Translations under genes and position numbers: made by a program
Origin: Tricholoma matsutake
Lineage: Eukaryota > Basidiomycota > Agaricomycetes > Agaricales > Tricholomataceae
Assembly: GCA_026075535.2 (NCBI GenBank)
Contig: AP026545.1
Location: 8,804,001 to 8,868,000 of the forward strand
Length of the DNA: 64,000 bases
Reading direction: 5' to 3'
Part shown: positions 35,285-46,699 of the stretch, one piece after another
How the letters are laid out: every line of letters begins with the position of its first letter
How positions within the stretch are numbered: position 1 is the stretch's first letter
Notes under the pieces: model-generated
What the model was told of the DNA's origin: nothing
Database searches by the model: none
Seen by the model: only the letters and a program-made list of their open reading frames with translations

Positions 35285-36990
35285 TTTGCAGCCCCCTCTC
35301 ACTTCAGATTTTTTTCTTGTTGACATACAACCATTTCCTTTTGTTTGGCCCGATCTTTTCCTTTATATGCACGAGCCTGCCCATGAAGAACCTTGAAATC
35401 TCTAGGTTCCATAAATAATGCATTCATGAAGTTTTGAGTATTATTGTGTTCAAACATTGCAAGTGCATTATAATTTGTCATGGTAAGTTGGGGCTTCATT
35501 CGCATTTGAATGTGAAAAGCACCCAGTGCACCTTCATTGACATCGTTTGTCACTGGCATCCATGCAAGTTCCTTCTCTTCAGCTGTAGACTGATCAATTA
35601 ATCCATCAGGTGCAATCTCCGATGTAAATCATTTCCATGTCTCCTTTGCTCTTTCGAAGAAGGCAGTAAGCAGTCCACAAATATGAGGAAATGTGGAAAG
35701 CTTTTCATGAACAGTTTTGAACATTTTGGGTGAATTCCAGTTTTTCCATCAAGTGCTGCAGTTGTAAATGAAGGAGTTGGTCCAATGAGCAAATGAGGAT
35801 TACTAATTATCTCCCCAATATGATCTAATACCCTGGCATGGTATGGGCCAAGTTCAAGTGCATTCTGTCCAGGAGTACAAACTTTCTCCATATACAGATG
35901 AGAGATTGATTGAGCATAGAGTGATAAGACAGCAAGCTCAGAAAGGGTGGGAATATTGTGAATTGCATTCCAGAAGTTCTGCTCCATATGATTGAACTTC
36001 TTTGTGCTTTTTCAAAGTCGGTAATATTCGAGATATGCTGTAAACTGTGAAAGATGTGCTAAAATAGCAGTTGCACCATCACAGTATGATCCAAAATGTG
36101 TATTGGATGTATTGGGAAAAGTAAATTCACTGCCAACATTTTCTTGCCACCAGAAGCAAAAAATATTGTGATGCCCTTTTTTGTCATCCTTGTGATTGAA
36201 AAGTGCACCTGCCAATTGAGTTGATTTGATTCCTCCACGTGCTGTACTCTCAAATGCTCATTCTTGTGCTGGTGTGATTGTATTACTATAAGATACCATA
36301 TCAGCAAGAACAGCAGCATTGTCACAGTTTGCAAGTAGAATAAGAGGTGTTTGCTTGTGTTCCTCCCACCATTTGGACATTGCAAAATATCCACCCCAAA
36401 CACTATTCAAATCCTTGTGGCAACCACAGCCAGCCCAGACAAAGTATGTCAAATATCATTTTTCTTTATCAGACATCATTTGATAAACATAGTGTTTGAA
36501 AGTCCAGTTCATCAAACCGGAAAAAAACCGCAACTGGAGCAAAACCAAACTGGGGTCCAGTCTTTTTTTGGTTGTGGTTGCCTTCTATTCCTTAGAGTGT
36601 CAGTTGCAGTTGCAAAGATTGTAATTCCATGTGCCAGTTCCACCAAGCTTTAAAATAACCTCATGGTATTTTGCATAAAACTTTGACACAAGTTCTTGGT
36701 TACCAGAATCAAGAATCTTTTGTTCACCCAATTGCTGTAAAACAGCAGACAATTTGAGCTCCTCCAGCATACGAACATCCTTCTTTTCCTTTGCACAATG
36801 ATCTGTCATCATTCCAACCAGTTTGGCAAAGATATCAACTGTATATAGAAGAGATCCATGTTGTTTTCCCAAGGGTAAGTGATTATATAGATCAACAATT
36901 GAATCAAGCACTAGGTTCCAATCCTTAATTACCTCTTCAAGTAATCCCATTACTAATGATAGTCAGAGCAATATGGCAACTGGGTCCTAC

Positions 36991-37540
36991 CAGCATGTAG
37001 TACTCACGACAAGGGGGTGTCAGGACCCAAAATTCATACATCCACTCAGTTTTTTCTAAGCCACCTCTCAGACCCCCCTTCCCCCCTCCTGCCATATTGG
37101 GTATGTTATTCCCATATATGGTATATTGTGCTTACTAATTTGATGTCAACCAATTTGCTGATTTTACTAAATTATTGTGAAACAGTGAACCACTCTCCTT
37201 GACCTAAAATTGCAGTCATGATCTGTTCACATACATTGTGCAAACCTTATTGGAGTAGCATGATGCATCTACTGACTCTCACTCAACCAAGTACTCAGGT
37301 AAGAATTCTTCAAGTGGGAACAAGTGTCAAGGGCCAAGGCTGAGTGAGCAATCCTTCTGAGTCTCCTCAGCCTCAAGGTCTTGAACCTCATCAGCTTCTG
37401 TGGAGGTATATAAGTGGGCTAGGTTTAAGGCTCCAACTGTTCCATCTATATAACCATCTTATACGGTTTATACCAAATATGTTTATGTTTATGTATAGGG
37501 TGTAGTCTCCAAGGTTGTCTACACAGTAGGTATATGGTAT
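36991..37540. other. Non-coding stretch
   Basis: No supported gene. GAGGTATATAAGTGG with GGCTCCAACTGTT at 37,403-37,440 is matched in reverse complement at about 39,300-39,345, so it may hold the left end of the hAT element that follows. No clean target duplication was found. Confidence 0.4.
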
Positions 37541-39167
37541 GTAGATGGTTAAACAGTTGTCATATTCACTGTTCATGCCATGTGGTCAACCTTGTTGTTC
37601 AAGCCATACTTGCTGCACTTGGAGAAGCAGACAATCCTGACGAAGTCAATTACTTCACTCTCAATAAGGAACAGCCATTGCATCTTGACATTGATGCTGA
37701 TCCCAATCAGATTGAGCTGGACCGTGAAGAATTCCAAGATGAGGAAGAGAACAAGACAACTCCTGGAGAGAACATCACACTAGAAGAAGAAGAGGAGTTG
37801 AAGGCTACCAAGAGCCCACTATCAAAGGTACATATCTCAGCTATGAAATTGTCATATTTTGGCATGCTAATGTTCATGTTAGCTATGCTACATCAAAAAC
37901 AAAATTGTCTCATCACCCCAGTGATGGAAGAAGTTTTGTAAATGCACAATCTCAATATATCACAAGAAAAACTCAGAGCACAAGGACAGGTGAGAGGCCT
38001 TGGCAGTGGTTCAAGATGACCGTATGCATTGGAACTATACACACACAATGATTCGTCAAGCTGAGCACCTACAAGAAGTCGGGTCCAACAAACTGCATTC
38101 ATCCATAACATCTGATGTTCTCTTGCAGGCTATCAACAACTGGGTTTTCAAAACACTGGGTCTGCAGGCATTACTAGTGAATGAGGATGAATGGAAAACC
38201 TTGGGAGAGATAGCAGACATTCTAGAGGTATGGGTCTACAGCTTCATCATAACAAATTTCTCTAATCTGCAACTACCATGACAGCCATTCACCGAGGTGA
38301 CCCTACAGATGTTGCATAGTGAAGTCCCCATGATTCTGTTTGTATTACCCCTTTATCAGAAGATGGAAAAGCATCTCGAGGTGGTCTCAATTTCCTGGGA
38401 ACACTCATTTAAGATGCAGCATGCTGTGGGACAGGGCCTTACAAAGCTTAGGAAGTATTCCACTCCTGAAAAACTGCACCACTCATATATCCTTTGGACT
38501 GGTAAGTCATATCATCTGCTTGATCTGAAGCACAGACTAGGACACTGCATTATATAGTTTTACATCCATGTTTGTGGAGCCTTTGGTTTGTGGCCACTGC
38601 AGACCTGAACGATGCAGCTGTGCAAGAAGAAGCCATCACAACTGCTGAGGTTATTTTTAAATATATTGCCAAGACTTACCTTGAAATGCCAACATCACCC
38701 ATGCCAACTGCTGTCCCCAGACCCATTGCAAAGGCCATAGTGAAGACACCATCATTTCTTGCTAGTGCTTGCTCTTTCCAGCAACCGATCACTGCAGCTA
38801 CAATAACACTGACCTTGAAGCGCACTCCACAAGAAGCACTGGCTGATGAACTAACCCATTATTTCAATTTTGAAGCGATGCCAGGTGAGCAGCAAGACGG
38901 AGAGGAGAGAAGCAGTGATGACCCATCAGCTCAAGAGGTCTTGTTGAATCCACTCTTGTGGTGGAAGGTGAGTACTTTATTTAAATGCCTGTAATATTTT
39001 CTGATAATCTGTATTCAGTCTCTGTCCAACAAGTCTTCTCAAAGTCCCAACACATTTGTAACAACCTACACAGCTCTTTGAAGGAAAAGACAATTATGAT
39101 GGCACTATTTATGAAGGTTTGGATATGGAGTGGGCTGTTTGAGATGATGCTGCCAAAGATACTGTGA
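37541..39167 (+). pseudogene. hAT transposase remnant with C-terminal dimerisation segment
   Basis: It begins within the catalytic region with CHVVNLVVQAILAALGE (the C/F-xHxxNLxVQ motif of hAT enzymes). An acidic linker follows, then RMHWNYTHTMIRQAEHL and LGEIADILE, and a region with LPLYQKMEKHLE. After decay comes NPLLWWK and the dimerisation motif SVQQVFSKSQHICNNLHSSL with MALFMKVWI at 39,007-39,160. The N-terminal zinc finger and first catalytic region are missing, and frames shift repeatedly, so it is inactive. This is the expected type of enzyme for elements with 8-bp duplications, such as F2 and the 27-kb element, but no end similarity to them was seen. Functional linkage is therefore only a suggestion. 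Confidence 0.75.
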
Positions 39168-39442
39168 TGGAAGCATGGCAACAATAGAATAAAATCAGAC
39201 TAATATTTTAACTGTATATACCATTTATTAAACAGTATATATACTGTTTAGGATACTGTTTACATATACTTGACCTTCAATGAGTAAATGTAAACTAAAC
39301 AGTTGGAGCCTTAGCTAGGTTGTGATTATTTACTACCTCATTTCTACCACCATGAGCTCTTCCATGTATATGGACCCATGAACCCCATACTCTGAGTAAT
39401 TGAAATTATTATCAATTATTATGCCTACCTACACATTGCTTG

Positions 39443-40248
39443 TAGTGTTTAAAGGTCCGGTCCTATGAGTCATAGAAAGACCGAAACCGAACCGAACTGA
39501 ACCAAAGTCTGGTTCACCAGGGGGCTATTTATAGGACCGGTCTTTTGCAGTCCAGTTGCCAGTCTTTCACTTTGAAGAATATCATTGAACCGATGAACTA
39601 TACTCCCACATCTCCACACATAATCCCATCAATTTCGCTCCCTGGATCATCGAAAACGGTTAAGAACTGAGAGAGATATGACCAAATACATTTTGATGTG
39701 AGTATTTTGTCGTGATTTGAGTAGTTGTGATTGTACTGCTTATACCTTGTGCTACAAAAATATTGGGCACAATTGGACATTATCCAGGGCAAAGGAGTAA
39801 CATACATAAATGTTTGTACCATTTGCATTTGATTCATTTAACACCCCTGACAAGTTGTAAATACACATGACAAACTACAAACTACAAACTACAAACTACA
39901 ACATGTAATACAATGTACTTTTGTTCTGGTCATATCTCAGTCAGATCTTAATAAAATCTCCTAAAATTTGGACCAATCACCAGGTGATTACAATGTCCAA
40001 GTGCCTACATAACAATTAAACTGTCCATGTAATAGTTATTGAGAAACAGATAGGTTGTATTGGCACAACAAATTTTAGAACAAAAAACCGGTTCAGACCG
40101 GTTTTTTTTGGTCCATGGACCGATATGGACCAGTCCTATGTGGTCCGGTTGCGCTCCATCAATATATGGATCGGTCCTGGACCGGTTGCAGTTCTGGTTG
40201 CCCCATTTAGATGTAAAAAACCAGACTTAACCAGACCTTAAAACACTA
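39443..40248. mobile_element. F2 element E2
   Basis: It is 806 bp; ends are TAGTGTTTAAAGGTCCGGTC and its near reverse complement (AGACCTTAAAACACTA). Direct repeats ATTGCTTG at 39435-39442 and 40249-40256. No coding capacity. The interior is alignable by eye with E4 in opposite orientation (CATTTTGATGTGAGTATTTT; TACTGCTTATACCTTGTGCT). Confidence 0.93.
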
Positions 40249-40951
40249 ATTGCTTGTGTGACAAGTTGCTTGAGGGCCAGTGGTCTGTGAGGGGCTTTGT
40301 CTGCCTTGGAATTACACTGAGTCCAGACAAGCATAGAACTGCATCAACTTTGCAATTGCACAATCCTTGTTATGAGTTCAATATTAATGCTGTGGTGTCA
40401 AGCCATCAGTGTGGAGTAGAGTATGCCATCAAAGTTCAATGGTTTTGCTCTTCATCTTTGTCTAGGTGCTTCAAAGGTGTATGACAATGTAATTTTATTT
40501 CCTTTACATGCTTTACCACTCAATTGACACTTATATAATTTGAGGTCAATTTTTTTTAACAACCTACACAATACCCCCCTCCCCCCCACATGATGTCTGG
40601 CATTTGGGTGCTGACACCCCCTTGGGCTGGTTGTCAGTATCATACCAAGGTTCCCAGTATTATAACAATAGAGTAGTATCTTAAATCAGTACAATCCTGT
40701 CAAGATACTTGAAGAGAATCATGATAAAACTTTCAGAGGTAACCTTCAAGATACTCATTCCTAGACCGGTGACCAATACCTAGTACATGGGCAAGCATGA
40801 TGTACAGGGACCAGTACAGCTGAGTTTTAAATTGCATGCAAATGCTTGTGATTGAAAATTGCTGAATCATCACCCGTTTCTGTAAATAACCCTTTTGGGA
40901 AGTGGGCAGTTGTGTCAACACGTTGAAGCAATTTCTACTTCCTATGCCTCT
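40249..40951. other. Short unidentified coding-like frame and non-coding DNA
   Basis: A plus-strand frame from 40,254 (LLEGQWSVRGFVCLGITLSP, NINAVVSSHQCGVEYAIK) extends to about 40,470 where an AG-GT junction-like site lies. It could be an exon fragment of a gene cut by E2, but I do not recognise it. The remainder to 40,951 has no gene. Confidence 0.3.
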
Positions 40952-42897
40952 ATGACCACGTTCCATGTACCTATGCTTGAAGAAAGACTCAATGAGATTT
41001 GCTCCCTATCTGCTGAGGAAGTTCACAAACTGGTTTCTACCATGCTCCCACCTGAAAAACTTCCTATTTCATACTTGGAAGCATTGGACCAGAATGACAA
41101 AACTGCAGCATACTGGGCTTCTCTACTCTCTTGGGCAGTAACTGGCAACACTCAGATACCTCAAGAGCTCCAACTCCATGCATGTTTGGCCACATTCAAC
41201 TGTCAAGACTCTTTGGTTGATGCCAGAACTGGAAGCAGCAAAACTCTGCCAATTTCTCTCAACCTGCTTCTCGACAACCCAGCAAACCAATTCATTTCTC
41301 TTACCATATCCCCTCTGAAATGGCTTCAGGTCACATGGGTGAGTGCTTTGGTTGGAGCATGTCTCATGTTTGTCTGTAACACCACCACAGGCAGATAATT
41401 TCAACATAAACTATGGAATCCCCATGATTGCAATCAATGATGACACTCCCTGTGAGGATCAATACTGGAATGTAAGTCACATCTTTCTCTTCTTCATTTG
41501 TTTACACAACTTTTCATCAGACCCATATTCATAATATCAAAATGCGAACGCCTGGAACATCCCAACACATTATTGCTATGGTTGAACAACTTTTCAAAAC
41601 ACCTGAGGGCCACCTTCTGTGTCTTGCCATTCGGGTGCACAATCAACATTTTCAAAAATGGCTCAAACATGTTCATGTCAATGAGGCTCATTTCATTTAT
41701 CTTGCTGGGTTACCACACCATGGAAATGCGGCCTTCCGACCTGCATGGGGACGACTTGATGAGCTAAAAGTGCTACTTCCTCATGGGATCCCCTGGCAGG
41801 CAATGTCTGCAACCTTTCTGCCACATATCTTGAAGACTGTCCAGATGAAGATTCTCCAGCCTGGCTATATCTTGATCTGGGTCTCATCTAATAGGCCGAA
41901 TACAACATATGCTACTCATTGCCTAGTCTCATGTTGAAGAAGCCCACAATTCTGTATGTTTCTTCTCTGAGCTGTTTGACTTCAGATCCCAACCTCAGGT
42001 GTTTATCTTTTTTGACAACAAACTTCTTGCAAGTAATGTGGCAAAACACATCAACAGTCAGCTACCTCTGGAGTACTGCGGAACAGGTGTAGTCTGACAT
42101 TATCATGGCAGGATGTCAAGCACATATCTTCAGGCTGTTCACACCACTTTCACTGAGGAAAATGGTTGTTGTTAAATCATGTGTGCAACATCTGGTAAAT
42201 CTGTGGTGTGTATCTCAACTCTGGGATGTTTTCATGTAACAATCAGATTGCAGGGTGTGGACTTTGCAGATGTGAAAATTGTCTGCAATGCTGGGCTTCC
42301 CAGCAATATTGTCAAAGCACTACAATGTAGTGGACGAGTGGTTCAGCGTGAGGGAGATAAAGGTCTATTTGTAATTTTTTATGAGCCCTGGGCTCTCTCA
42401 ATTTCTCTGGACAATTTCACCAATGGAGATTCAATGGACCCTGATCGACCTTGTGTGGATCACAAGCCCAATTGCCAAGCCCAGGACAATGCATCATATT
42501 CATCCACCAAGCTGGTGCAATGCAACACCTGTCTTTGTTACTTCTTCTCCGTAGATCTTGATGACAAGTCACTGAATGGTGTGCAAATTCAATACTTCAT
42601 TGACATGTCATCTAAATATGCCAAGCACTTGATTTCTGCACTAATTTCAGCTGTGATCACCATGAAAACAGTGGTTTCAATCTTACCGACTCCCTTCCAG
42701 GACCACTGTTCACAATTGAGCCACCAGCCGCCAAGCCAAAGCACAAGAGGCCTATGTATCACCCAACCAAAGATCAGCCTGCTCTCAATACTCGACTCAT
42801 TGCATGGCTCAAGTTGGTTCATGAAAATGATCCGCTCCATGGTGTCTGAGTCATGTATGATATTCTTTCACATCAGAAGCACATCAAACTTGTTCAT
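40952..42897 (+). pseudogene. RecQ-like DEAD/DEAH helicase, N-terminal portion, split by Gypsy element
   Basis: It starts at ATG 40952. Helicase motifs in order are: motif I region LVDARTGSSKTLPISL (GSSKT for GxGKT), TISPLKWLQ (Ia), HIIAMVEQLFKTPEG, VNEAHFIYLAGLPHHG (motif II, DEAH changed to NEAH), MSATFLPHI (III), FDNKLLASNVAKHI (IV region), ATSGKSV, GVDFADVKIVCNAGLPSNIV (V) and LQCSGRVVQREGDKGLFVIFYEPWAL (VI region). A downstream cysteine segment (CNTCLCYFF) follows. Introns at about 41,340-41,391, 41,473-41,548 and 42,205-42,253 keep GT-AG ends and are in register with coding. It represents the RecQ-type ATP-dependent helicases often found in repeats of mushroom genomes. Stops in 41,930-42,180 and a TGA at 42847-42849 make it non-functional. 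Coding is cut after 42,897 (KLVH) by the LTR at 42,898 and resumes at 57,816. Confidence 0.88.
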
Positions 42898-44919
42898 TGA
42901 TGATGCTCAACCCGGAAACCCAAACAAAACCCACTAATGAGGTCTCAAATGGTATAACAAAAGTTAGAGGAAGGGTGTGAGGTGGTACTAAATATCACCA
43001 CTGTTACCCAAGAGTGAGGAGGTCCAATGTTGTTTGATGAAGTTCGAGGGTGTACAAAGCTCTCCGAAGATGTTCGAGAAAAGTTTGAAGATGTGCGAGA
43101 AAGTTCGAGGATGTTCGAGGGGTTTGTAGAGAATGAGAGTATTTTTGACTATGGTTGATGATAGATGATAGCGAGGTAGAAAGGTCTTGAGAGCAGATAG
43201 ATGATGGACAATAATTTCGAGAAGCTAATATAGAAAGTTCGAGGAATTTTGTGGTGACCTGCTAAACTTTCAGGATTAAGACGAGAGGCTTGGACTCAAG
43301 AGAGTGGCTCTTAAATCAGACAATGGATGTGAGAGGACGATCTGTTCTGCCCTTCTAAGTAGCTAGTACAAGGCTATATATGTTTGGTGGAGATGGTACT
43401 TAAAAGGAAATAAAACATGAGGACTACATGAGGCAAGATATAAAACAATAAAGAACTTTCCAAATCATAAAATAAATGAGAGATGATGAGAAGGGAATCA
43501 TATAGAGTCACAATGTATCAAGGGTACCTGTCCTATTGATCCAATATATCATTGAAACGTCAAAGTGCCACACTCGCATCCTAAAAGCCCATTGTCATGT
43601 CTCCTCATGTCTGGTGGTGCTTGATATGTGATGCACTAACTCGTACAAGGTGTGCTGCGTGTGTCTGAAGGGTGGTGTGATAGGCATATGGTGGCCAAAG
43701 GTGTTCAAGGTGCTGCAAAGTCATTGATAGGTCCACCTTGCGCTCTAAGCTCTGGGAATGTCTCCAAATGCATCAACACATCACCACACATGCTCCCAAC
43801 TCCTATGAACCCCTATGAACCCCTACAAACCCCACAAAACCGCTCCGAAACTATTTTGAACAACTTCGAATGACTTTGCAACACTTCAAGCAAGTTTGAA
43901 TGACTTTGCAGCACCTCGAATGCCTTTGGCCACTGTATGCCTATTGCACCACCCTTCAGACACATGCAGCACACCTTGCACGAGTTAGTGCATTGCATAT
44001 TGAGCACCACCAGACACAAGGAGATACAACAATGGGCTTTTAGGACATGATTGTGGTGCTTTGATGTTTCAATGATATATTGGATCAATAGGACAGGTAC
44101 CCTTGATGCATTGTGACTCTATATGTTTCCCTTCTCATTTATTTTTTGATTTGCAAAGTTCTTTATTGTTTTATACCTTGCCTCATGTAGTCCTCATGTT
44201 TTATTTCCTTTTAAGTACCATCTCTTCCAAACATATATAGCCTTGTACTAGCTACTTAGAAGGACAGAATAGATCATCCTCTCACATCCATCATCTGATT
44301 TAAGAGCAATTCTCTTGAGTCCAAGCCTCTCATCTTAATCCCAAAGTTTAGTGTATTACCATGAACTTCCTCAAACTTTCCATACTAGCTTCTCAAAACT
44401 ATCGTCTATCGTCTATCCCCTCTCAAGGCCTTTCCACATCTCTATAGTCTATCCTCAGCATCTGTCGAAACTATCCTCATCCTCTACATGCCCCTCAAAC
44501 ATCCTTGAACATCCTCAAACATTCCTTGAAGCACTTCGCAGAGCTTCATATACCCTCAAACTTCATCGAGCATCATTGGACCTCCTCAAACCTAGTTCCC
44601 CCATCCTTGGGTAACAGCAGTGATATTTAGTACCACCTCGCAACCTTCCTCTAACTTGCATAATACCATTCGAGACCTTTTTAGTAGGTTTTGTTTGGGT
44701 TTCTGGGTCAAGCATCATCATTGTTCGAACTCGCTCAAAGTGTTGCGAAGTCATTCAAAGTTGTTCAAAGTTGTTCAAAATCATTCAAAATCATTTGAAG
44801 TGCTACGAAATAGCTTCGGAGTGGTTTTGTGGGGTTCATAGGGGTTGGGAGCATGTGTGATGATGTGTCGAAGCATTTGGAAGTGTTCCCAGAGCTTAGA
44901 ACGCACGGCGGACCTATCA
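42898..44919 (-). repeat. 3' LTR of the Gypsy element, interrupted
   Basis: Two pieces, 42898-43724 and 44721-44919, together total 1,026 bp and align in order with the 5' LTR. They are separated by the inverted solo LTR at 43725-44720. Confidence 0.88.
43725..44720 (+). repeat. Solo LTR of the same family inserted in opposite orientation
   Basis: It is a 996-bp LTR (TGATAGGTCC...GCATCATCA) oriented oppositely to the host LTR. Left flank is AAAGTCAT; the right flank TTGTTCGAAC allows a 4-bp duplication only if mutated, or TCAT if the end lies 3 bp earlier. Its ORFs are fortuitous. Confidence 0.85.
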
Positions 44920-44936
44920 TCCTCCCCCTTACTGAA
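44920..44936 (-). other. Polypurine tract of the Gypsy element
   Basis: The minus strand reads AGTAAGGGGGAGGA directly before the LTR start TGATAGG, as expected for plus-strand priming. Confidence 0.7.
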
Positions 44937-44977
44937 ATCCTGACTGTCCCAGTCAGCCAATCGGAGTCACATGCAAA

Positions 44978-46371
44978 ATGGGTGATCATGTTGAAAATGT
45001 AAACAAAATTCGAAATACTTCTTGTTCTTCTTCATCTACACCTCTGATACTAGCTTTCATCATGTCTCTCCTTGGCGAACTCAACCACAAAGTCCTTGAA
45101 TACACCAAATCGATGCCAGATTGCAGTGTCACTGAAGACCTCGACTTCAAAGTGTGGGGCAAAGGGTTTTGTGAGAAGATGGTAAGTTTCCAGTTTCCAT
45201 TCAATATTTGAGGATGCTAACACAATATGCTCAGGTGGAATATGATGAACTGGCTGATGACCTGGGCAAAGAACACGACTCAACCATGCAAAAGGTCATC
45301 AACGAGGTCTTTGAACTTTTTAAACCAATGGCTTGACATGAATGGCTTTCATGGGGGGGAGCTTTTGTTTGCAGATCTGAGTGAGCAGGTAGAGCAAGAG
45401 CGAAGGGAAGAGGAAGCAAGACAGATTTGGGAGGAGGAGGAGGAGGCTTGCAGGGCAGAGGAGAAGGCAAAGAAGGCAAAAATCGAGGCTTGAAGGGGGG
45501 CATTAGGGGATGCTCAAAATGCAGCTCTTGCTGCATTTCATGTAAAAACATTATCAAAAGAAGAACTGCAGCAACAAAATGCAGAGCTCGCAGCAGAAGC
45601 GCAAGCGATTGAGAGGGCAGAGGCTGGGGAGGATGATGAAGACAAAGATTTCATAGAATTGCCAATAATCAGGATAGGGAAGCAGAAGGCAGTGGAGGTC
45701 AACACGAACAATGATGGGGAGGACGAGTTTGGTGAGGATGCAATGGCAGTGCAGTGGGTGAAGTTTGCGACAAGCAGACTGCTCAAGTTCAAGGGTCCAG
45801 TAGGTTTTTTCATTTGACTTCGAAGGTTTTTCGGACTGCTAAGAATTTTGTAGTGCGATCGATGTGCTGGGTTCAAATCCCAGCCACGCTGTATTGTTGA
45901 GGATGGAGCCCCAAAGTGCACAAAATGCACTGAGGCATTGCAGGGCTGTTATTGGGAAGGAGTGTTGAGGAAAGGGCTTTGAAAAGGCAAGGGGAGGAAG
46001 TTCAGGGCTGCAAAAGGTGTTTTGCAGTCGAAGCCAGGTATGAATGTCTTGTTCAAATGTTTTTCGAACTTTTCTAACCTTTTATTTGGGTTGTTTTAGC
46101 ACTTCAAATTCGGGTTTTAGGGCCTGTCAAGGCAGAGGAGACAGTTGCGGGGCTGTCAAAACCGTCGACACCAAAGTCGAAGCACAAGAAGCAGTCATCG
46201 AAAGGGAAAGGGAAAGCAAAGGAGGTTTGGGCAGTCAAAGAGGTTGAGGGGGCTGAGGATGAATGGATAGTGCATTGTAGCTTGATTGCGGCAAAGCTGA
46301 CGCAGAAAAAGATTGAGATGGAGATATTGGGAAGGGAAATAGAGTTATTAGAAGTTATGTTGGAAGAATAA
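44978..46371 (+). pseudogene. Antisense accessory gene within Gypsy: coiled coil plus Cys6 cluster
   Basis: It lies on the strand opposite gag-pol, between integrase and the 3' LTR. The likely start is MSLLGELNHKVLEY at 45062 (or 44978). An intron from GTAAGT at about 45182 to GCTCAG near 45234, with branch site GCTAAC, leads to VEYDELADDLGKEHDSTMQK. After a frameshift comes FLNQWLDMNGFHGGELLFAD, then a long Glu/Lys/Ala coiled coil (DLSEQVEQERREEEARQ, ELQQQNAELAAEAQAI) and DEDKDFIELPIIRIGKQK. Near 45,855 a cysteine cluster reads CDRCAGFKSQPRC and CTKCTEALQGC, spacing C-x2-C-x8-C-x8-C-x2-C-x6-C, close to fungal Zn2Cys6 binuclear clusters. A basic segment and a C-terminal helix ending at TAA 46369-46371 follow. 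I recall similar coiled-coil/Cys proteins as abundant mushroom hypotheticals. Stops (TGA in the coiled coil, TAG before the cluster) mark decay. Function unknown. Confidence 0.6.
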
Positions 46372-46699
46372 AAACTTTGTAGTTCTTTCTCTTTTTAAAA
46401 TTTTAATTTTTGTGAGTCTTGAAGGTAGTGATAAGAAAAGTAAAAGAAAAAAAGGAAAATAAGGGGAATGCTCAGTAGATCATCATGGCTGAAAAACCCT
46501 TTTGGAGTTTGCATGACCATGCTATAATGCGATATCGCAACTTGTATTGTACACTAAAAGAAATCAAAGTCATAGGTAAGTGATTGCAGACAAAGAAAAA
46601 GGGAATAATTAATTGTCTTCAAAGTCCGGAAGGTCTTTGGGAATATCTTCATTGATGTTCAAAGTTCTTCAAAGTTTTTCAAGATGTTCTGAGTCAATA

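Larger units (their letters stand above)
32000..36990 (-). pseudogene. Large Agaricomycete repeat-associated protein of unknown function, split by two transposons
   Basis: Coding order on the minus strand starts with a 5' part at 36,950-36,600 (MTDHCAKEKKDVRMLEEL). Next comes 36,460-35,285 with WAGCGCHKDLNSVWGG, KWWEEHKQTPLILLANCDN, AGALFNHKDDKKG, FPNTSNTHFGSYCDGA, LSELAVLSLYAQSISHLYM, ALDGK and TNDVNEGALGAFHIQ. After the F2 insertion (34477-35284), a Glu/Lys coiled-coil segment and GGFRNAGAPNLDKLSARSK lie at 34,476-34,268. After F1 copy 3 (32129-34267), the acidic tail (EIDDDIGVEDPEYEGEF) runs down to about 32,000. The HKDLN / HKDDKKG / TNDxNEGALG signature is one I know from many mushroom genomes in proteins of about 1,000 residues, always without assigned function. 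Several frameshifts and stops are present. The frame resumes sensibly across both insertions after removing one target duplication, so those two insertions hit a once continuous gene. Confidence 0.75.

Noticed and set aside
37403..39345. hAT element termini GAGGTA...GGCTCCAACTGTT
   Set aside because: Ends are similar, but no 8-bp duplication could be found; kept only as a note.
45860..45900. tRNA T-arm lookalike (CTGGGTTCAAATCCCAG)
   Set aside because: No matching 5' acceptor or D arm upstream; the bases fit the coding frame of the Cys6 cluster of the antisense gene.
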